Shown here piece after piece: positions 18,142-28,733 of a DNA stretch of 64,000 nt; position 1 is the stretch's first letter, and each line of letters opens with the position of its first letter. The stretch lies in NCBI RefSeq assembly GCF_021730615.1, contig NZ_JAJLMN010000001.1, positions 1,116,001 to 1,180,000 of the forward strand, written 5' to 3'. Below the pieces are notes generated by a model. That model saw only the letters and a list, made by a program, of their open reading frames with translations, was not told where the DNA came from and ran no database searches. Source of the DNA: Lichenibacterium dinghuense. GTDB lineage: Bacteria > Pseudomonadota > Alphaproteobacteria > Rhizobiales > Beijerinckiaceae. A program made the position numbers and the translations under genes.

Positions 18142-18885
18142 ATGAACGTGATGCGCAGCGCCCCCGTGCGGGCGACGGGCGGCGGCACCGCGCCCCACAT
18201 CCTGGTCGTCGAGGACGAGCAGGCGCTGGGCACGCTGCTGTCCTACAACCTCGAGGCCGAAGGCTTCTCGGTGGAGCGGGCCGAGCGCGGCGACGAGGCC
18301 GAGCTCCGGCTGGGCGAGGCCGTGCCCGACCTCGTGATCCTCGACTGGATGCTGCCCGGCGTGTCGGGGCTGGAGATCTGCCGCCGCCTGCGCGCCCGCG
18401 AGGCGACCCGCACCCTGCCGGTCATCATGCTGACGGCGCGGGGCGAGGAGGCCGAGCGGGTGCGCGGCCTGTCGGTGGGGGCCGACGACTACGTGGTGAA
18501 GCCCTTCTCGGTGCCGGAGCTGATGGCGCGGGTGCGCTCGCTCCTGCGCCGCTCGCGGCCCGAGCGGGTGGCGAGCCGCCTGTCCGCCGGCGACCTCGAC
18601 CTCGACCGCGAGACGCGCCGGGTGCGCCGCGGCGTGCGCGACATCCACCTCGGGCCGACGGAGTTCCGCCTGCTCGACTACCTGATGGAGCGCCCCGGCC
18701 GGGTGTTCTCGCGCTCCCAGCTGCTCGACGGCGTGTGGGGCCAGGCGGTGGAGATCGACGAGCGCACGGTGGACGTGCACGTGGGGCGGCTGCGCAAGTC
18801 GCTGTCGCGCGGCCGCGAGCGCGACCCGATCCGCACGGTGCGCGGCGCCGGCTACAGCTTCGACGAGACGTTCGGCAAGGGCTGA
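18142..18885 (+). CDS. phoB: Phosphate regulon response regulator PhoB
   Basis: PhoB is the DNA-binding regulator that PhoR phosphorylates; it would bind the Pho box at 13291. The 247-residue protein has a receiver domain (ILVVEDEQALGTLL; phospho-acceptor Asp68 in LVILDWMLPG; switch Thr in IMLTARGEE; Lys in DDYVVKPFS) and a C-terminal OmpR-type winged helix (LGPTEFRLLDYLMERPGRVFS, then VDVHVGRLRKSL and VRGAGYSF). An N-terminal extension of ~17 residues precedes the usual start; an internal ATG at codon 4 is another option. It ends the pho/pst block and converges on glcF. Confidence 0.95.
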   Translation: MNVMRSAPVRATGGGTAPHILVVEDEQALGTLLSYNLEAEGFSVERAERGDEAELRLGEAVPDLVILDWMLPGVSGLEICRRLRAREATRTLPVIMLTARGEEAERVRGLSVGADDYVVKPFSVPELMARVRSLLRRSRPERVASRLSAGDLDLDRETRRVRRGVRDIHLGPTEFRLLDYLMERPGRVFSRSQLLDGVWGQAVEIDERTVDVHVGRLRKSLSRGRERDPIRTVRGAGYSFDETFGKG

Positions 18886-18905
18886 TCCGGGATTCCGGAG
18901 GGCTC

Positions 18906-19000
18906 GCCCTTCGGCGGGGCGCGGGGCGGAGCCCCGGAGCGGGTTTTCAAGCGATCGCCTCCCTCTCCGAACGGTCGTCCCGGCCTTGAGCCGGGACGAC
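18906..19000. repeat. REP-like palindromes between phoB and glcF
   Basis: A 16-mer at 18906-18921 is identical to 5364-5379. Next to it, a perfect 11-bp hairpin at 18974-19000 has loop CTTGA and shares its core with the hairpin at 3424-3464. Both copies of each element lie between convergent genes, so they likely serve as transcription ends. No gene is seen between 18886 and 19032. Confidence 0.7.
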
Positions 19001-19032
19001 ACCGGAGAAGTGTTCGACCGGGTCTCCGGGCC

Positions 19033-20412
19033 TCACCCCAGCGCCGCCGCGAGCGGGCTCACGGCCGGCTTCGCCACCTCCGGCTTCACCACGAGCGCGT
19101 CGGGGATATCCCAGCCGTGGGGGGCGGGGCCGCCGCGCGACCAGTCGAGCAGCTCCACCGTGTGCACCACCGGGATCTCGGTGCCGATGCCGATCTGCGT
19201 CATGCAGCCGATGTTGCCGGCCGCCACCGCCACGGGGGCGACCTTGCGGATGTTGGCGACCTTCCGGGCCCGCAAATCGTCCGCGATTTGCGGCTGTAAT
19301 AGGTTGTAGGTGCCGGCCGATCCGCAGCAGATGTGCCCTTCCGGCACGTCGCTCACCGCGAAGCCCGCCTCCTTGAGCAGCCGCTTCGGCAGGTCGGTGA
19401 TCTTCTGCCCGTGCTGCATCGAGCAGGCGGAGTGATAGGCCAGCGGCCCCTTGAGGGTCCGCACCGGGGCGTCGAGGGTGAGCGTGCCGAGGTATTCCGT
19501 CACGTCCTTGGCCAGTGCCGCGACGCGCGCGGCCTTGGCCGCGTAGGCCGGGTCCTCGCGCAGCATGAAGCCGTAGTCCTTCACGGTGGTGCCGCAGCCC
19601 GACGTGGTGATCAGGATGGCGTCGAGCCCCTCGCCCTCGATCTCGCGCGTCCAGGCGTCGATGTTGGCCTTGGCGTAGGCTGCCGCGTCGTGCTCGCGGC
19701 CCATGTGGTGGACGAGGGCGCCGCAGCAGCCCTCGCCCTTCGGCAGCACCACCTCGATCCCGTGCCGGCCGAGCAGGCGGATGGCGGATTCGTTGATGGT
19801 GGGGCGCAGCACCTGCTGGGCGCAGCCGGTCAGGATCGCCACGCGCCCGCGCCGCGGCCCGGCGTCGGGCCGCACCGTGTCGCCGGGCCGGTACTTCGCC
19901 TTGGGCAGCGGCTTCGTCGGCGACAGCTTGAGGCTCGCCGCGAGCCGCGCCCCGATCCCCGGCACGCGGCCCATCAGGCTCCCGAAGGGGCGGCCGAGCC
20001 GCGCCGCCATCAGGGCCGCCCGGAAGCGGCCCCGGTGCGGCAGCACGCGGGCGTAGAGGTCCCGCAGGGCCTTGTCGGCCTTCGGCCGCTCGTAGGTCTG
20101 GTCGATGTGGGCGCGGGCGTGGTCGACGAGGTGCATGTAATGCACGCCCGACGGGCAGGTCGTCATGCAGGACAGGCAGGACAGGCAGCGGTCGACGTGT
20201 TTCACGACCTCGGCGGTGGCGGGCTTGCCGCCCTCCAGCATGTCCTTGATGAGGTAGATGCGGCCGCGGGGGCTGTCGAGTTCGTCGCCGAGCAGCAGGT
20301 AGGTCGGGCATGTCGCGGTGCAGAAGCCGCAATGCACGCAGGTGCGCAGGATCTTCTCGGACTCGCGGGTCTGCGCGTCGGCGAGCTGGGCGGGGGCGAA
20401 GCGGGTCTGCAT
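19033..20412 (-). CDS. glcF: Glycolate oxidase iron-sulfur subunit
   Basis: GlcF is the Fe-S subunit that carries electrons from the flavin subunits GlcD/GlcE during glycolate-to-glyoxylate oxidation at the membrane. The 459-residue protein has two N-terminal ferredoxin-type clusters (CVHCGFCTATCPTY and CLSCLSCMTTCPSG) and two CCG-type domains (GCAQQ...GEGCCGAL and YHSACSMQHG...GHICCGSAGTY). The open frame reaches 20856, but the ATG at 20412 gives the family's usual MQTRFAPAQLAD start. No glcD or glcE gene is in this window, so the catalytic subunits must lie elsewhere. It converges on phoB. Confidence 0.93.
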   Translation of the reverse strand: MQTRFAPAQLADAQTRESEKILRTCVHCGFCTATCPTYLLLGDELDSPRGRIYLIKDMLEGGKPATAEVVKHVDRCLSCLSCMTTCPSGVHYMHLVDHARAHIDQTYERPKADKALRDLYARVLPHRGRFRAALMAARLGRPFGSLMGRVPGIGARLAASLKLSPTKPLPKAKYRPGDTVRPDAGPRRGRVAILTGCAQQVLRPTINESAIRLLGRHGIEVVLPKGEGCCGALVHHMGREHDAAAYAKANIDAWTREIEGEGLDAILITTSGCGTTVKDYGFMLREDPAYAAKAARVAALAKDVTEYLGTLTLDAPVRTLKGPLAYHSACSMQHGQKITDLPKRLLKEAGFAVSDVPEGHICCGSAGTYNLLQPQIADDLRARKVANIRKVAPVAVAAGNIGCMTQIGIGTEIPVVHTVELLDWSRGGPAPHGWDIPDALVVKPEVAKPAVSPLAAALG

Positions 20413-23286
<2,874 letters not shown>

Positions 23287-23294
23287 CATGAGGA

Positions 23295-23320
23295 CAGGGC
23301 GGCCCCCCGGGGCCGCCCTG
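23295..23320 (+). terminator. GC-rich hairpin after coxA
   Basis: CAGGGCGGCC at 23295-23304 pairs with GGCCGCCCTG at 23311-23320. It begins 9 bases after the coxA stop and lacks a T-run, so it may be an attenuator or a 3'-end stabiliser allowing coxBA to be made in excess over the assembly genes. Confidence 0.5.
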
Positions 23321-23381
23321 AACGCTTTCGGGAGGCTCGGCTTGAGCTGAGCCGTTGAGTGCAGAACGGATCGTCGATCGC

Positions 23382-24326
23382 ATGACCATGATGACCGAGC
23401 CGGCCGGCCGCGCTGACGCCGCCTTCGCCGGGTCGCTCGCCCTGCCGGGCGACTATTGGGAGCTGTTGAAGCCCCGCGTGATGTCGCTGGTGATCTTCAC
23501 GGCCGCGGCGGGGCTGGTGGTGGCGCCGGGCCACGTCAACCCCGTCGTGGCGCTGGTGTCGCTGCTCGCCACCGCCGTCGGCGCCGGCGCCTCGGGGGCG
23601 CTCAACATGGCCTACGAGGCCGACATCGACGGCGTGATGAAGCGCACCGCCGGCCGCCCGATCCCCACGGGCCGCGTCACCTCGGGCGAGGCCTACGCCT
23701 TCGGCATCGTGCTGTCTGTCTTCTCCGTGATGCTGATCGGCATCGCGGCGAACTGGCTGTCGGCGGCGCTGCTCGCCTTCACCATCGTGTTCTACTCGCT
23801 GGTCTACACGGTGTGGCTGAAGCGGGCGACGCCGCAGAACATCGTGATCGGCGGCGCCGCCGGCGCCCTGCCCCCGATGATCGGCTATTCCATCGTGACC
23901 AACTCGGTCACGGTCGACAGCGTCATCCTGTTCCTCATCATCTTCATGTGGACGCCCCCGCATTTCTGGGCGCTGGCGCTGCTGAAGTCCGAGGACTACG
24001 CCAAGGCCGGCATCCCCATGATGCCCAACGTCAAGGGCACGGCGCGCACGCGGGTGGAGATCCTCCTCTACACGCTCGTGCTGGCGCCGCTCGGCGTGGC
24101 ACCCTGGTTCACGGGGCTGGCCGGCCCGGTCTACGGCGTGGTCGCGGCCGCCACCGGCGCCGTCATGCTGCTGCTGGCGTGGCGCTGCTACAGCGTCCGC
24201 GTCGGGCCGGAGGCCGACAAGGCCGCGAAGAACCTGTTCGCCTTCTCGATCCTGTACCTGTTCCTGCTGTTCGCCGTGCTGCTGGCCGAGCGGGGGCTGG
24301 CCCTCGCGTCGCACCTCGGGCTCTGA
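23382..24326 (+). CDS. ctaB: Protohaem IX farnesyltransferase (haem O synthase)
   Basis: CtaB adds a farnesyl chain to haem b to give haem O, the precursor of the haem a needed by both oxidases in this window. The 314-residue protein (from the ATG at 23382) has about nine helices and the UbiA-type motifs: [18 protein letters not shown], then [23 protein letters not shown] with the metal-binding aspartates, and [20 protein letters not shown] in the second half. A TTG at 23355 is an alternative start nine codons earlier; neither has an obvious ribosome site. No ctaA (haem A synthase) is seen here. Confidence 0.95.
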   Translation: MTMMTEPAGRADAAFAGSLALPGDYWELLKPRVMSLVIFTAAAGLVVAPGHVNPVVALVSLLATAVGAGASGALNMAYEADIDGVMKRTAGRPIPTGRVTSGEAYAFGIVLSVFSVMLIGIAANWLSAALLAFTIVFYSLVYTVWLKRATPQNIVIGGAAGALPPMIGYSIVTNSVTVDSVILFLIIFMWTPPHFWALALLKSEDYAKAGIPMMPNVKGTARTRVEILLYTLVLAPLGVAPWFTGLAGPVYGVVAAATGAVMLLLAWRCYSVRVGPEADKAAKNLFAFSILYLFLLFAVLLAERGLALASHLGL

Positions 24327-24327
24327 C

Positions 24328-24501
24328 GTGCCGGTGCGGCTTCCGGACGACCGCGACGGGCTGGTGCTGTCGCCCGCGCAGCAGCGCAGCCGGCGCGCCC
24401 GCAACATGGCGATCGGCGTCGCCATCGCGCTGCTGGTGGTGCTGGTCTACGCGCTGACCATCGCCAAGCTCGGCGGCCACGTCGGCGACCGGGCCCTCTG
24501 A
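24328..24501 (+). CDS. coxF: CoxF-like small membrane protein
   Basis: A 57-residue protein starting with GTG one base after the ctaB stop. It has a charged N-terminus (LPDDRDG...SPAQQRSRRARN) and one hydrophobic helix (AIGVAIALLVVLVYALTIAKL). Its position between ctaB and ctaG and its shape match CoxF, a small protein in the cox operon of Rhizobiales and Rhodobacterales whose function is not well defined but is presumed to lie in oxidase assembly. Identification rests mainly on context and topology. Confidence 0.72.
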   Translation: MPVRLPDDRDGLVLSPAQQRSRRARNMAIGVAIALLVVLVYALTIAKLGGHVGDRAL

Positions 24502-24515
24502 CGGAGGCGGATGCT

Positions 24516-25106
24516 TTGGCCGACCCCAACGCCATCCCGAACGCCGCCCACCACCGCCGCACCGCCCTGGCGGTGCTGGGCATGGTGGCCGTGATGCTGG
24601 GGCTCGCCTATGCGGCGGTGCCGCTCTACCGCGTGTTCTGCCGGGCCACCGGCTACGGCGGCACGCCGCAGGTCGCGACGGCCGCGGCGACGTCGCGGGG
24701 CGCGCGGACCCTCAACGTGCGCTTCGACGCCAACGTGGCGCCGGGTCTGCCCTGGCGCTTCGAGCCCGAGACGCCCGAGATGGCGGTCCGCACGGGCCAG
24801 ACCGTGACGGTGTTCTTCCGCGTGCGCAATACGGCGCCGCGCGACACCGCCGCCCGGGCGCAGTACAACATCACGCCGGACATCGGCGGCTTCTACTTCG
24901 ATAAGATCGCCTGCTTCTGCTTCGACGAGCAGCACCTCGGCCCGGACGAGACGGCCGAGCTGCCCGTGGTGTTCTTCCTCGACCCCAAGCTCGAAGCGGA
25001 CCCGACCATGAAGGACGTCGACAGCCTGACGCTGAGCTACACGTTCTTCGCCGCCAAGCCGGCCAAGGCTGCGGCGGCGGCCGTTTCCGCGCCGCCGAGA
25101 CTCTGA
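24516..25106 (+). CDS. ctaG: Cytochrome c oxidase assembly protein CtaG (Cox11)
   Basis: Cox11 delivers copper to the CuB site of subunit I from the periplasmic side. The 196-residue protein has one N-terminal helix (AVLGMVAVMLGLAYAAVPLY) followed by the conserved YRVFCRATGYGGT and a beta-rich domain with the copper-binding pair in IACFCFDEQHLGPDE (Cys-Phe-Cys). The start appears to be a TTG at 24516, preceded by GGAGGCGG at a good distance; the nearby ATG at 24511 is out of frame. A 31-bp inverted repeat separates it from coxC. Confidence 0.95.
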   Translation: MADPNAIPNAAHHRRTALAVLGMVAVMLGLAYAAVPLYRVFCRATGYGGTPQVATAAATSRGARTLNVRFDANVAPGLPWRFEPETPEMAVRTGQTVTVFFRVRNTAPRDTAARAQYNITPDIGGFYFDKIACFCFDEQHLGPDETAELPVVFFLDPKLEADPTMKDVDSLTLSYTFFAAKPAKAAAAAVSAPPRL

Positions 25107-25108
25107 CA

Positions 25109-25213
25109 CCGTCATCGCGAGCGCAGCGAAGCGATCCAGACCGCGTCCCGCCCGCCGCGACGCCGGGCGCGGCTCCCCGAGGCTGGATCGCTTCGCTGCG
25201 CTCGCGATGACGG
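25109..25213. repeat. Perfect 31-bp inverted repeat between ctaG and coxC
   Basis: Bases 25109-25139 pair without a mismatch with 25183-25213 around a 43-base loop. The arm sequence (GTCATCGCGAGCGCAGCGAA and onward) resembles a REP-type repeat scattered through many Rhizobiales genomes. It starts 2 bases after the ctaG stop. No transposase is present. As RNA it would form a very stable hairpin inside the cox operon. Confidence 0.85.
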
Positions 25214-25322
25214 CGGAGAGGTCGTTGCCGCGGTGACGCCGCACGCGTAACATGCCGGCCGATCGACGTCGGCGCCAGACCGACGCGGCGGATCCGTCCG
25301 CCCGCCCCCGAGAGGAACCACG

Positions 25323-26192
25323 ATGGCCGACGGACACGCCAAGCCGAACCACGACTATCACATCCTGCCGCTCAGCCCCTGGCCCTTCGTGGGCTCGCTC
25401 AGCGCCTTCGTGATGGCGATCGGCGGCATCGCCTGGATGAAGCACATGCCGATCCTCGGGGCGCCGATCGGCCCCTACGTGTTCGGCGCCGGGATGCTCG
25501 GCGTGCTCTACACCATGCTGTCCTGGTGGAGCGACGTCATCCGCGAGTCGAAGCAGGGCGACCACACCCGCGTGGTGCAGATCTCCCTGCGCTACGGCAT
25601 GATCCTGTTCATCGCCTCCGAGGTGATGTTCTTCGTGGCCTGGTTCTGGGCCTATTTCGACGTCAGCCTGTTCCCCAACTTCGCCCAGCAGTTCCTGCGC
25701 ACGGACTTCACCGGCGGGCACTGGCCGCCGAAGGGCGTCTCCACCATCGACGCCTTCCATCTGCCGCTGTTCAACACGCTGATCCTGCTGACCTCCGGCA
25801 CCACCATCACCTGGGCGCACCATTCCATGCTGCTCGGCGACAAGCGCTCGGTCACCTTCGCGCTGGTCCTCACCGTGCTGCTCGGGCTGCTGTTCACCAG
25901 CGTGCAGGCCTACGAGTACAGCGACGCGCCCTTCGCCTTCCACAACAACATCTACGGCTCGACCTTCTTCATGGCGACGGGCTTCCACGGCTTCCACGTC
26001 GTCATCGGCACCGTCTTCCTGGCGATCTGCCTGATGCGGGCCAAGGCGGGGCAGTACACCCCGCGCCGCCACCTCGGTTTCGAGTTCGCGGCCTGGTACT
26101 GGCACTTCGTCGACGTGGTGTGGCTGTTCCTGTTCGTGGCCATCTACGTCTGGGGCTCCTGGGGCGTGCCCACCACCGGCGCCGCGGGCTGA
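25323..26192 (+). CDS. coxC: Cytochrome c oxidase subunit III
   Basis: Subunit III has no redox cofactor; it stabilises subunit I and sustains proton uptake. The 289-residue protein has seven helices and opens with the family's HDYHILPLSPWPFVGSL. The conserved FIASEVMFFVAWFWAYF segment is at about residues 98-114, and GFHGFHVVIGTVFL near residue 220 is the second signature. YWHFVDVVWLFLFV closes the protein. It lies 130 bases behind the inverted repeat and ahead of the DUF983 and SURF1 genes. Confidence 0.96.
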   Translation: MADGHAKPNHDYHILPLSPWPFVGSLSAFVMAIGGIAWMKHMPILGAPIGPYVFGAGMLGVLYTMLSWWSDVIRESKQGDHTRVVQISLRYGMILFIASEVMFFVAWFWAYFDVSLFPNFAQQFLRTDFTGGHWPPKGVSTIDAFHLPLFNTLILLTSGTTITWAHHSMLLGDKRSVTFALVLTVLLGLLFTSVQAYEYSDAPFAFHNNIYGSTFFMATGFHGFHVVIGTVFLAICLMRAKAGQYTPRRHLGFEFAAWYWHFVDVVWLFLFVAIYVWGSWGVPTTGAAG

Positions 26193-26214
26193 CCGGGACG
26201 CCGGAAGGACGACG

Positions 26215-26234
26215 GGGCGGCCGAAGGGCCGCCC
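26215..26234 (+). terminator. Hairpin after coxC
   Basis: GGGCGGCC (26215-26222) pairs with GGCCGCCC (26227-26234) around a GAAG loop, 22 bases after the coxC stop. There is no T-run. It may be a weak terminator or stabiliser like the one after coxA. Confidence 0.45.
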
Positions 26235-26259
26235 TCCGCCGTTTGAGAGGCCGCTCGCC

Positions 26260-26634
26260 ATGGTGCCCGCCGACCACCCATCCGCGTCCCCCGGTTCCGC
26301 CGGCCTCCGGGGCCGCTGCCCGCGCTGCGGCCGCGGCCGGCTGTTCCGCGGCTTCCTCGACGTCGCCGAGCGCTGCGACGCCTGCGGGCTCGACTTCCGC
26401 TTCGCCGACGCCGGGGACGGGCCGGCCTTCTTCGTGTCCTTCGCGGCGCTGATCGTGGTGGTGGGGCTGGCGCTGGTCGTCGACGCCGCTTACGAGCCTC
26501 CGATATGGCTGCTGATGCTCATCCTCCTGCCGCTGGTGCTGCTCCTGTGCCTGGGGACGCTGCGCCCCATCAAGGGCCTGATCATCGGCCTGCAGTACCG
26601 CAACAAGGCCGAGCAGGGCCGCATCGCCCGGTGA
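26260..26634 (+). CDS. DUF983 family membrane protein
   Basis: A 124-residue protein with an N-terminal zinc-ribbon-like part (RGRCPRCGRGRLFRGF and CDACGLDFRFADAGDGPAFF) and two hydrophobic helices (residues ~47-68 and ~73-95). DUF983 proteins commonly sit between coxC and SURF1 in alphaproteobacteria and are assumed to help cytochrome oxidase biogenesis, though I know of no defined activity. The four cysteines could bind a metal ion. The stop overlaps the GTG start of the SURF1 gene. Confidence 0.88.
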   Translation: MVPADHPSASPGSAGLRGRCPRCGRGRLFRGFLDVAERCDACGLDFRFADAGDGPAFFVSFAALIVVVGLALVVDAAYEPPIWLLMLILLPLVLLLCLGTLRPIKGLIIGLQYRNKAEQGRIAR

Positions 26635-27392
26635 CGCCCGCGGCGGCGGGGCGCCCGCCCGCGCGCTGGGCGAGCCTGATCCCGCCCGCCGTCGTGGCGC
26701 TCGCCGTGGCGGCCGGGCTGGTCTCCCTCGGCGTGTGGCAGTTGCACCGCCTCGCCTGGAAGGAGGCCCTGATCCGCACCGTCGAGGAGCGCACGGTGGC
26801 GCCCCCCGTCCCCCTGCCCCCGCGCGCCGACTGGGCGGCGCTGAAGCCCGCCGACTACGAATACCGCCGCGTGTCGGCCACCGGCACCTTCGACCACGCC
26901 GAAGAGGTGCACGTCTACCGGCCGCTGGTCAGCGCGCGCGGGCCGTTCCACGGCGTCGGCGACGTCGTTCTGACGCCGCTCCACCTCGCCTCCGGCGGCA
27001 CCGTGATCGTGAACCGCGGCTTCGTGCCGAACGAGCGGCTCGACCCCGCGACGCGCGCGGCCGGTCAGGTGCGGGGGCCGGTGACCGTCACCGGGCTGAT
27101 GCGCTCGCCGCAGGAGCGCAACGGCTTCACCCCCGCCGACGACACGGCGAAGAACCAGTGGTTCACCGCCGACCCCGGCGCGGTCGCGAAGGTCTACGGG
27201 ATTGACGACGCCGCGCCCTTCGTCGTCGACGAGGACGCCGGCCAGGCGCCGGGCGGCCTGCCGCAGGGCGGCGAGACCGTGCTCGACTTCCCCAACAGCC
27301 ACCTCCAATACGCGCTGACGTGGTTCGGGCTGGCGCTGGCGCTCGTCGGCGTGTTCGGCGTCTGGGCGTGGCGGCAGGTCAGGGGGACCTGA
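26631..27392 (+). CDS. SURF1 family cytochrome oxidase assembly protein
   Basis: SURF1 (Shy1) helps insert haem a into subunit I. The 253-residue protein has the typical two-helix layout: one helix near the start (LIPPAVVALAVAAGLVSLGVWQL) and one at the end (YALTWFGLALALVGVFGVWAW), with a periplasmic domain between. The family markers GVWQLHRLAWKE, VIVNRGFVP and HLQYALTWFGLA are present. It starts with GTG in a four-base GTGA overlap with DUF983. It is the last gene of the aa3 operon and converges on the TerB-like gene with a 3-base gap. Confidence 0.94.
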   Translation: MTPAAAGRPPARWASLIPPAVVALAVAAGLVSLGVWQLHRLAWKEALIRTVEERTVAPPVPLPPRADWAALKPADYEYRRVSATGTFDHAEEVHVYRPLVSARGPFHGVGDVVLTPLHLASGGTVIVNRGFVPNERLDPATRAAGQVRGPVTVTGLMRSPQERNGFTPADDTAKNQWFTADPGAVAKVYGIDDAAPFVVDEDAGQAPGGLPQGGETVLDFPNSHLQYALTWFGLALALVGVFGVWAWRQVRGT

Positions 27393-27395
27393 GCC

Positions 27396-27890
27396 TCACT
27401 CCGCCGCGGTCTGCCGGACCGGGGCCGCGACATAGGCCGAAGCCCCGTAGGCGCCGAACACCACCGGCCGCGCCGTGACGCCGAGGACGGAGCGGATCTC
27501 GGCCAGAGCGCGGTGCTCGGCCGGGTGGATGACGCCGTCGGCCGGGATCACGGCGCGGCAGATGCGGACCAGCGCCGCGCAGAGCCGCGTGCGGCCGGCG
27601 ATGCGGACGAGTTTGTCGCGCGCCATCAGGGTGCCGACCTCGACGTCGAAGCGGTAGTTGCCCTCGTGGACGGCGAGGTCGTCGAGCACGGCCGCGCGGT
27701 CGAAGGTGGCGAGGGCCGGATCCTCCTCCAGCAGCGACAGGAAGCGGCTGCGCTCGGCCGGCGACGGGGCGCCGTCGGCGTGCGACACCATCGCCACGCC
27801 GGCGACGAGGGCGTCCCGGAACGCGGGCTCGCGGAACTCGGCCGCGTCGGCGGCGAGGTCGGACGGCGGGCGGGGGGAACGATAGACCAC
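27396..27890 (-). CDS. TerB-like (tellurite resistance TerB fold) protein
   Basis: A 164-residue helical protein. Two acidic repeats, MVSHADGAPSPAERSRF and ICRAVIPADGVIHPAEHRAL, each have the D-G-x-x-x-x-x-E pattern of the TerB fold, which in known members binds metal ions. I start it at the GTG at 27890 because a clean GGAGG lies six bases upstream; the longer open frame beyond is GC-rich noise. Stand-alone TerB proteins do not by themselves show tellurite resistance, and no other ter gene is here. A palindrome at 28009-28035 lies ~120 bases upstream. Confidence 0.72.
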   Translation of the reverse strand: MVYRSPRPPSDLAADAAEFREPAFRDALVAGVAMVSHADGAPSPAERSRFLSLLEEDPALATFDRAAVLDDLAVHEGNYRFDVEVGTLMARDKLVRIAGRTRLCAALVRICRAVIPADGVIHPAEHRALAEIRSVLGVTARPVVFGAYGASAYVAAPVRQTAAE

Positions 27891-28008
27891 GATGGACCTC
27901 CAGCGATGGGTTGAACCGCGCTGGCCGCGTCCGGTCGGGGTGGAGGAGCATGGGCTCGGACCCGTCGGAGCGGCGCCCCGACGTCGTCGGAGCCTCGCGC
28001 AGACTGAT

Positions 28009-28035
28009 CCGACATCGCGCCCCCGACGATGTCGG
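28009..28035. promoter_or_regulatory. 9-bp perfect dyad upstream of the TerB-like gene
   Basis: CCGACATCG (28009-28017) is mirrored by CGATGTCGG (28027-28035) with a 9-base spacer. It lies about 120 bases before the TerB-like start on the minus strand, with a smaller dyad GACAC/GTGTC at 28062-28075 beyond it. The layout suits an operator, but the binding protein is unknown. Confidence 0.3.
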
Positions 28036-28590
28036 AGGGCGCCAGAGGGGCCCGGCTCAGTGACACCAAAGTGTCGCGGGCGGCGCCGGAGAGCAAGGGG
28101 AGAGCGGATTACATCTCGTTCATCGTCCCCGCTCCCATGAGGCGGGCGGGGGAGGATCCGGGGCATCTCTCGCCGGGCAGGACGCGCATCGTCGCCGTCC
28201 GGAAGCAGCGATGACGTCGTCAGGCGGGGGTTGGTCGGGATCGGCGGGCAGCCGAACCTCGCCCCCCAGCACGCCGCCCCGGCTGACGACGACATCCTCC
28301 CGACGCCCGTTGTCGGGCGCACAGAGGCTCTTCGGGCCGTCGAAGGCGATGTCCTTCGCCGGTCGGCGCCGATGGCGTGCGAGCAGCGGCCGAGCGACCC
28401 GTGGTCTGGCACGATACACAGTACCAGGGCCCGGGCGAGCATGGGACGGCCGGCGATCGGCAGGCCGGGCACCGCGGCGGGCCGCCGAGGCCGAGGCATC
28501 CCTGCGGCAGCACGCCGACAACCTGCCGCCCTGCCGCGTGCCGGCGCGTCGCGCGCCGTGCCGAAGGCGATCGACCCACCGACGGGCGAA

Positions 28591-28607
28591 GATGAAATTA
28601 TTCTAAA
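28591..28607 (+). promoter_or_regulatory. Possible iron-control half-site before the siderophore receptor
   Basis: TTCTAAA at 28601-28607, in an A/T-rich tract about 130 bases before the receptor start, equals the right half of the rhizobial Irr box (TTTAGAA-N3-TTCTAAA). The left half matches at only three of seven positions, so this is weak. Confidence 0.2.
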
Positions 28608-28733
28608 AACAGAAAACGAAGTTTGGAAAGCCTACGATTTGGTCGAATGAGCGACTTCCTTGTGTTCCGATGCGCTCACGCTCGCTACAGAACCGGAGAG
28701 TATCGGCATTTGTTGCGTCAGGAGCGTGGAACC

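Larger units (their letters stand above)
27891..28733. other. Gene-poor region before the TonB receptor
   Basis: About 840 bases without a gene that I can support. Open frames on both strands here (for example 28231-28650 plus and 28120-28521 minus) lack family features and ribosome sites. The stretch holds a palindrome at 28009-28035 and, at 28585-28650, an A/T-rich tract standing out from the GC-rich background, which is a likely promoter zone for the receptor gene. Confidence 0.5.

Noticed and set aside
25109-25213. Insertion sequence between ctaG and coxC
   Set aside because: The inverted repeat encloses only 43 bases, with no transposase; better described as a REP-like palindrome.
27396-27890. 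Tellurite resistance locus
   Set aside because: Only a single TerB-fold protein is present without terC, terD or terZ; the fold is widespread and does not show resistance.
28120-28521. Minus-strand frame with RHRRRPAKDIAFDGP, slightly like the end of an IS5-type transposase
   Set aside because: Only about ten residues resemble the motif, there is no DDE residue context, no terminal repeats and no ribosome site; too weak to call a transposase remnant.
28231-28650. 139-residue plus-strand open frame before the receptor
   Set aside because: No homology that I recognise, no ribosome site, mixed low-complexity composition, and it ends beside the likely receptor promoter.
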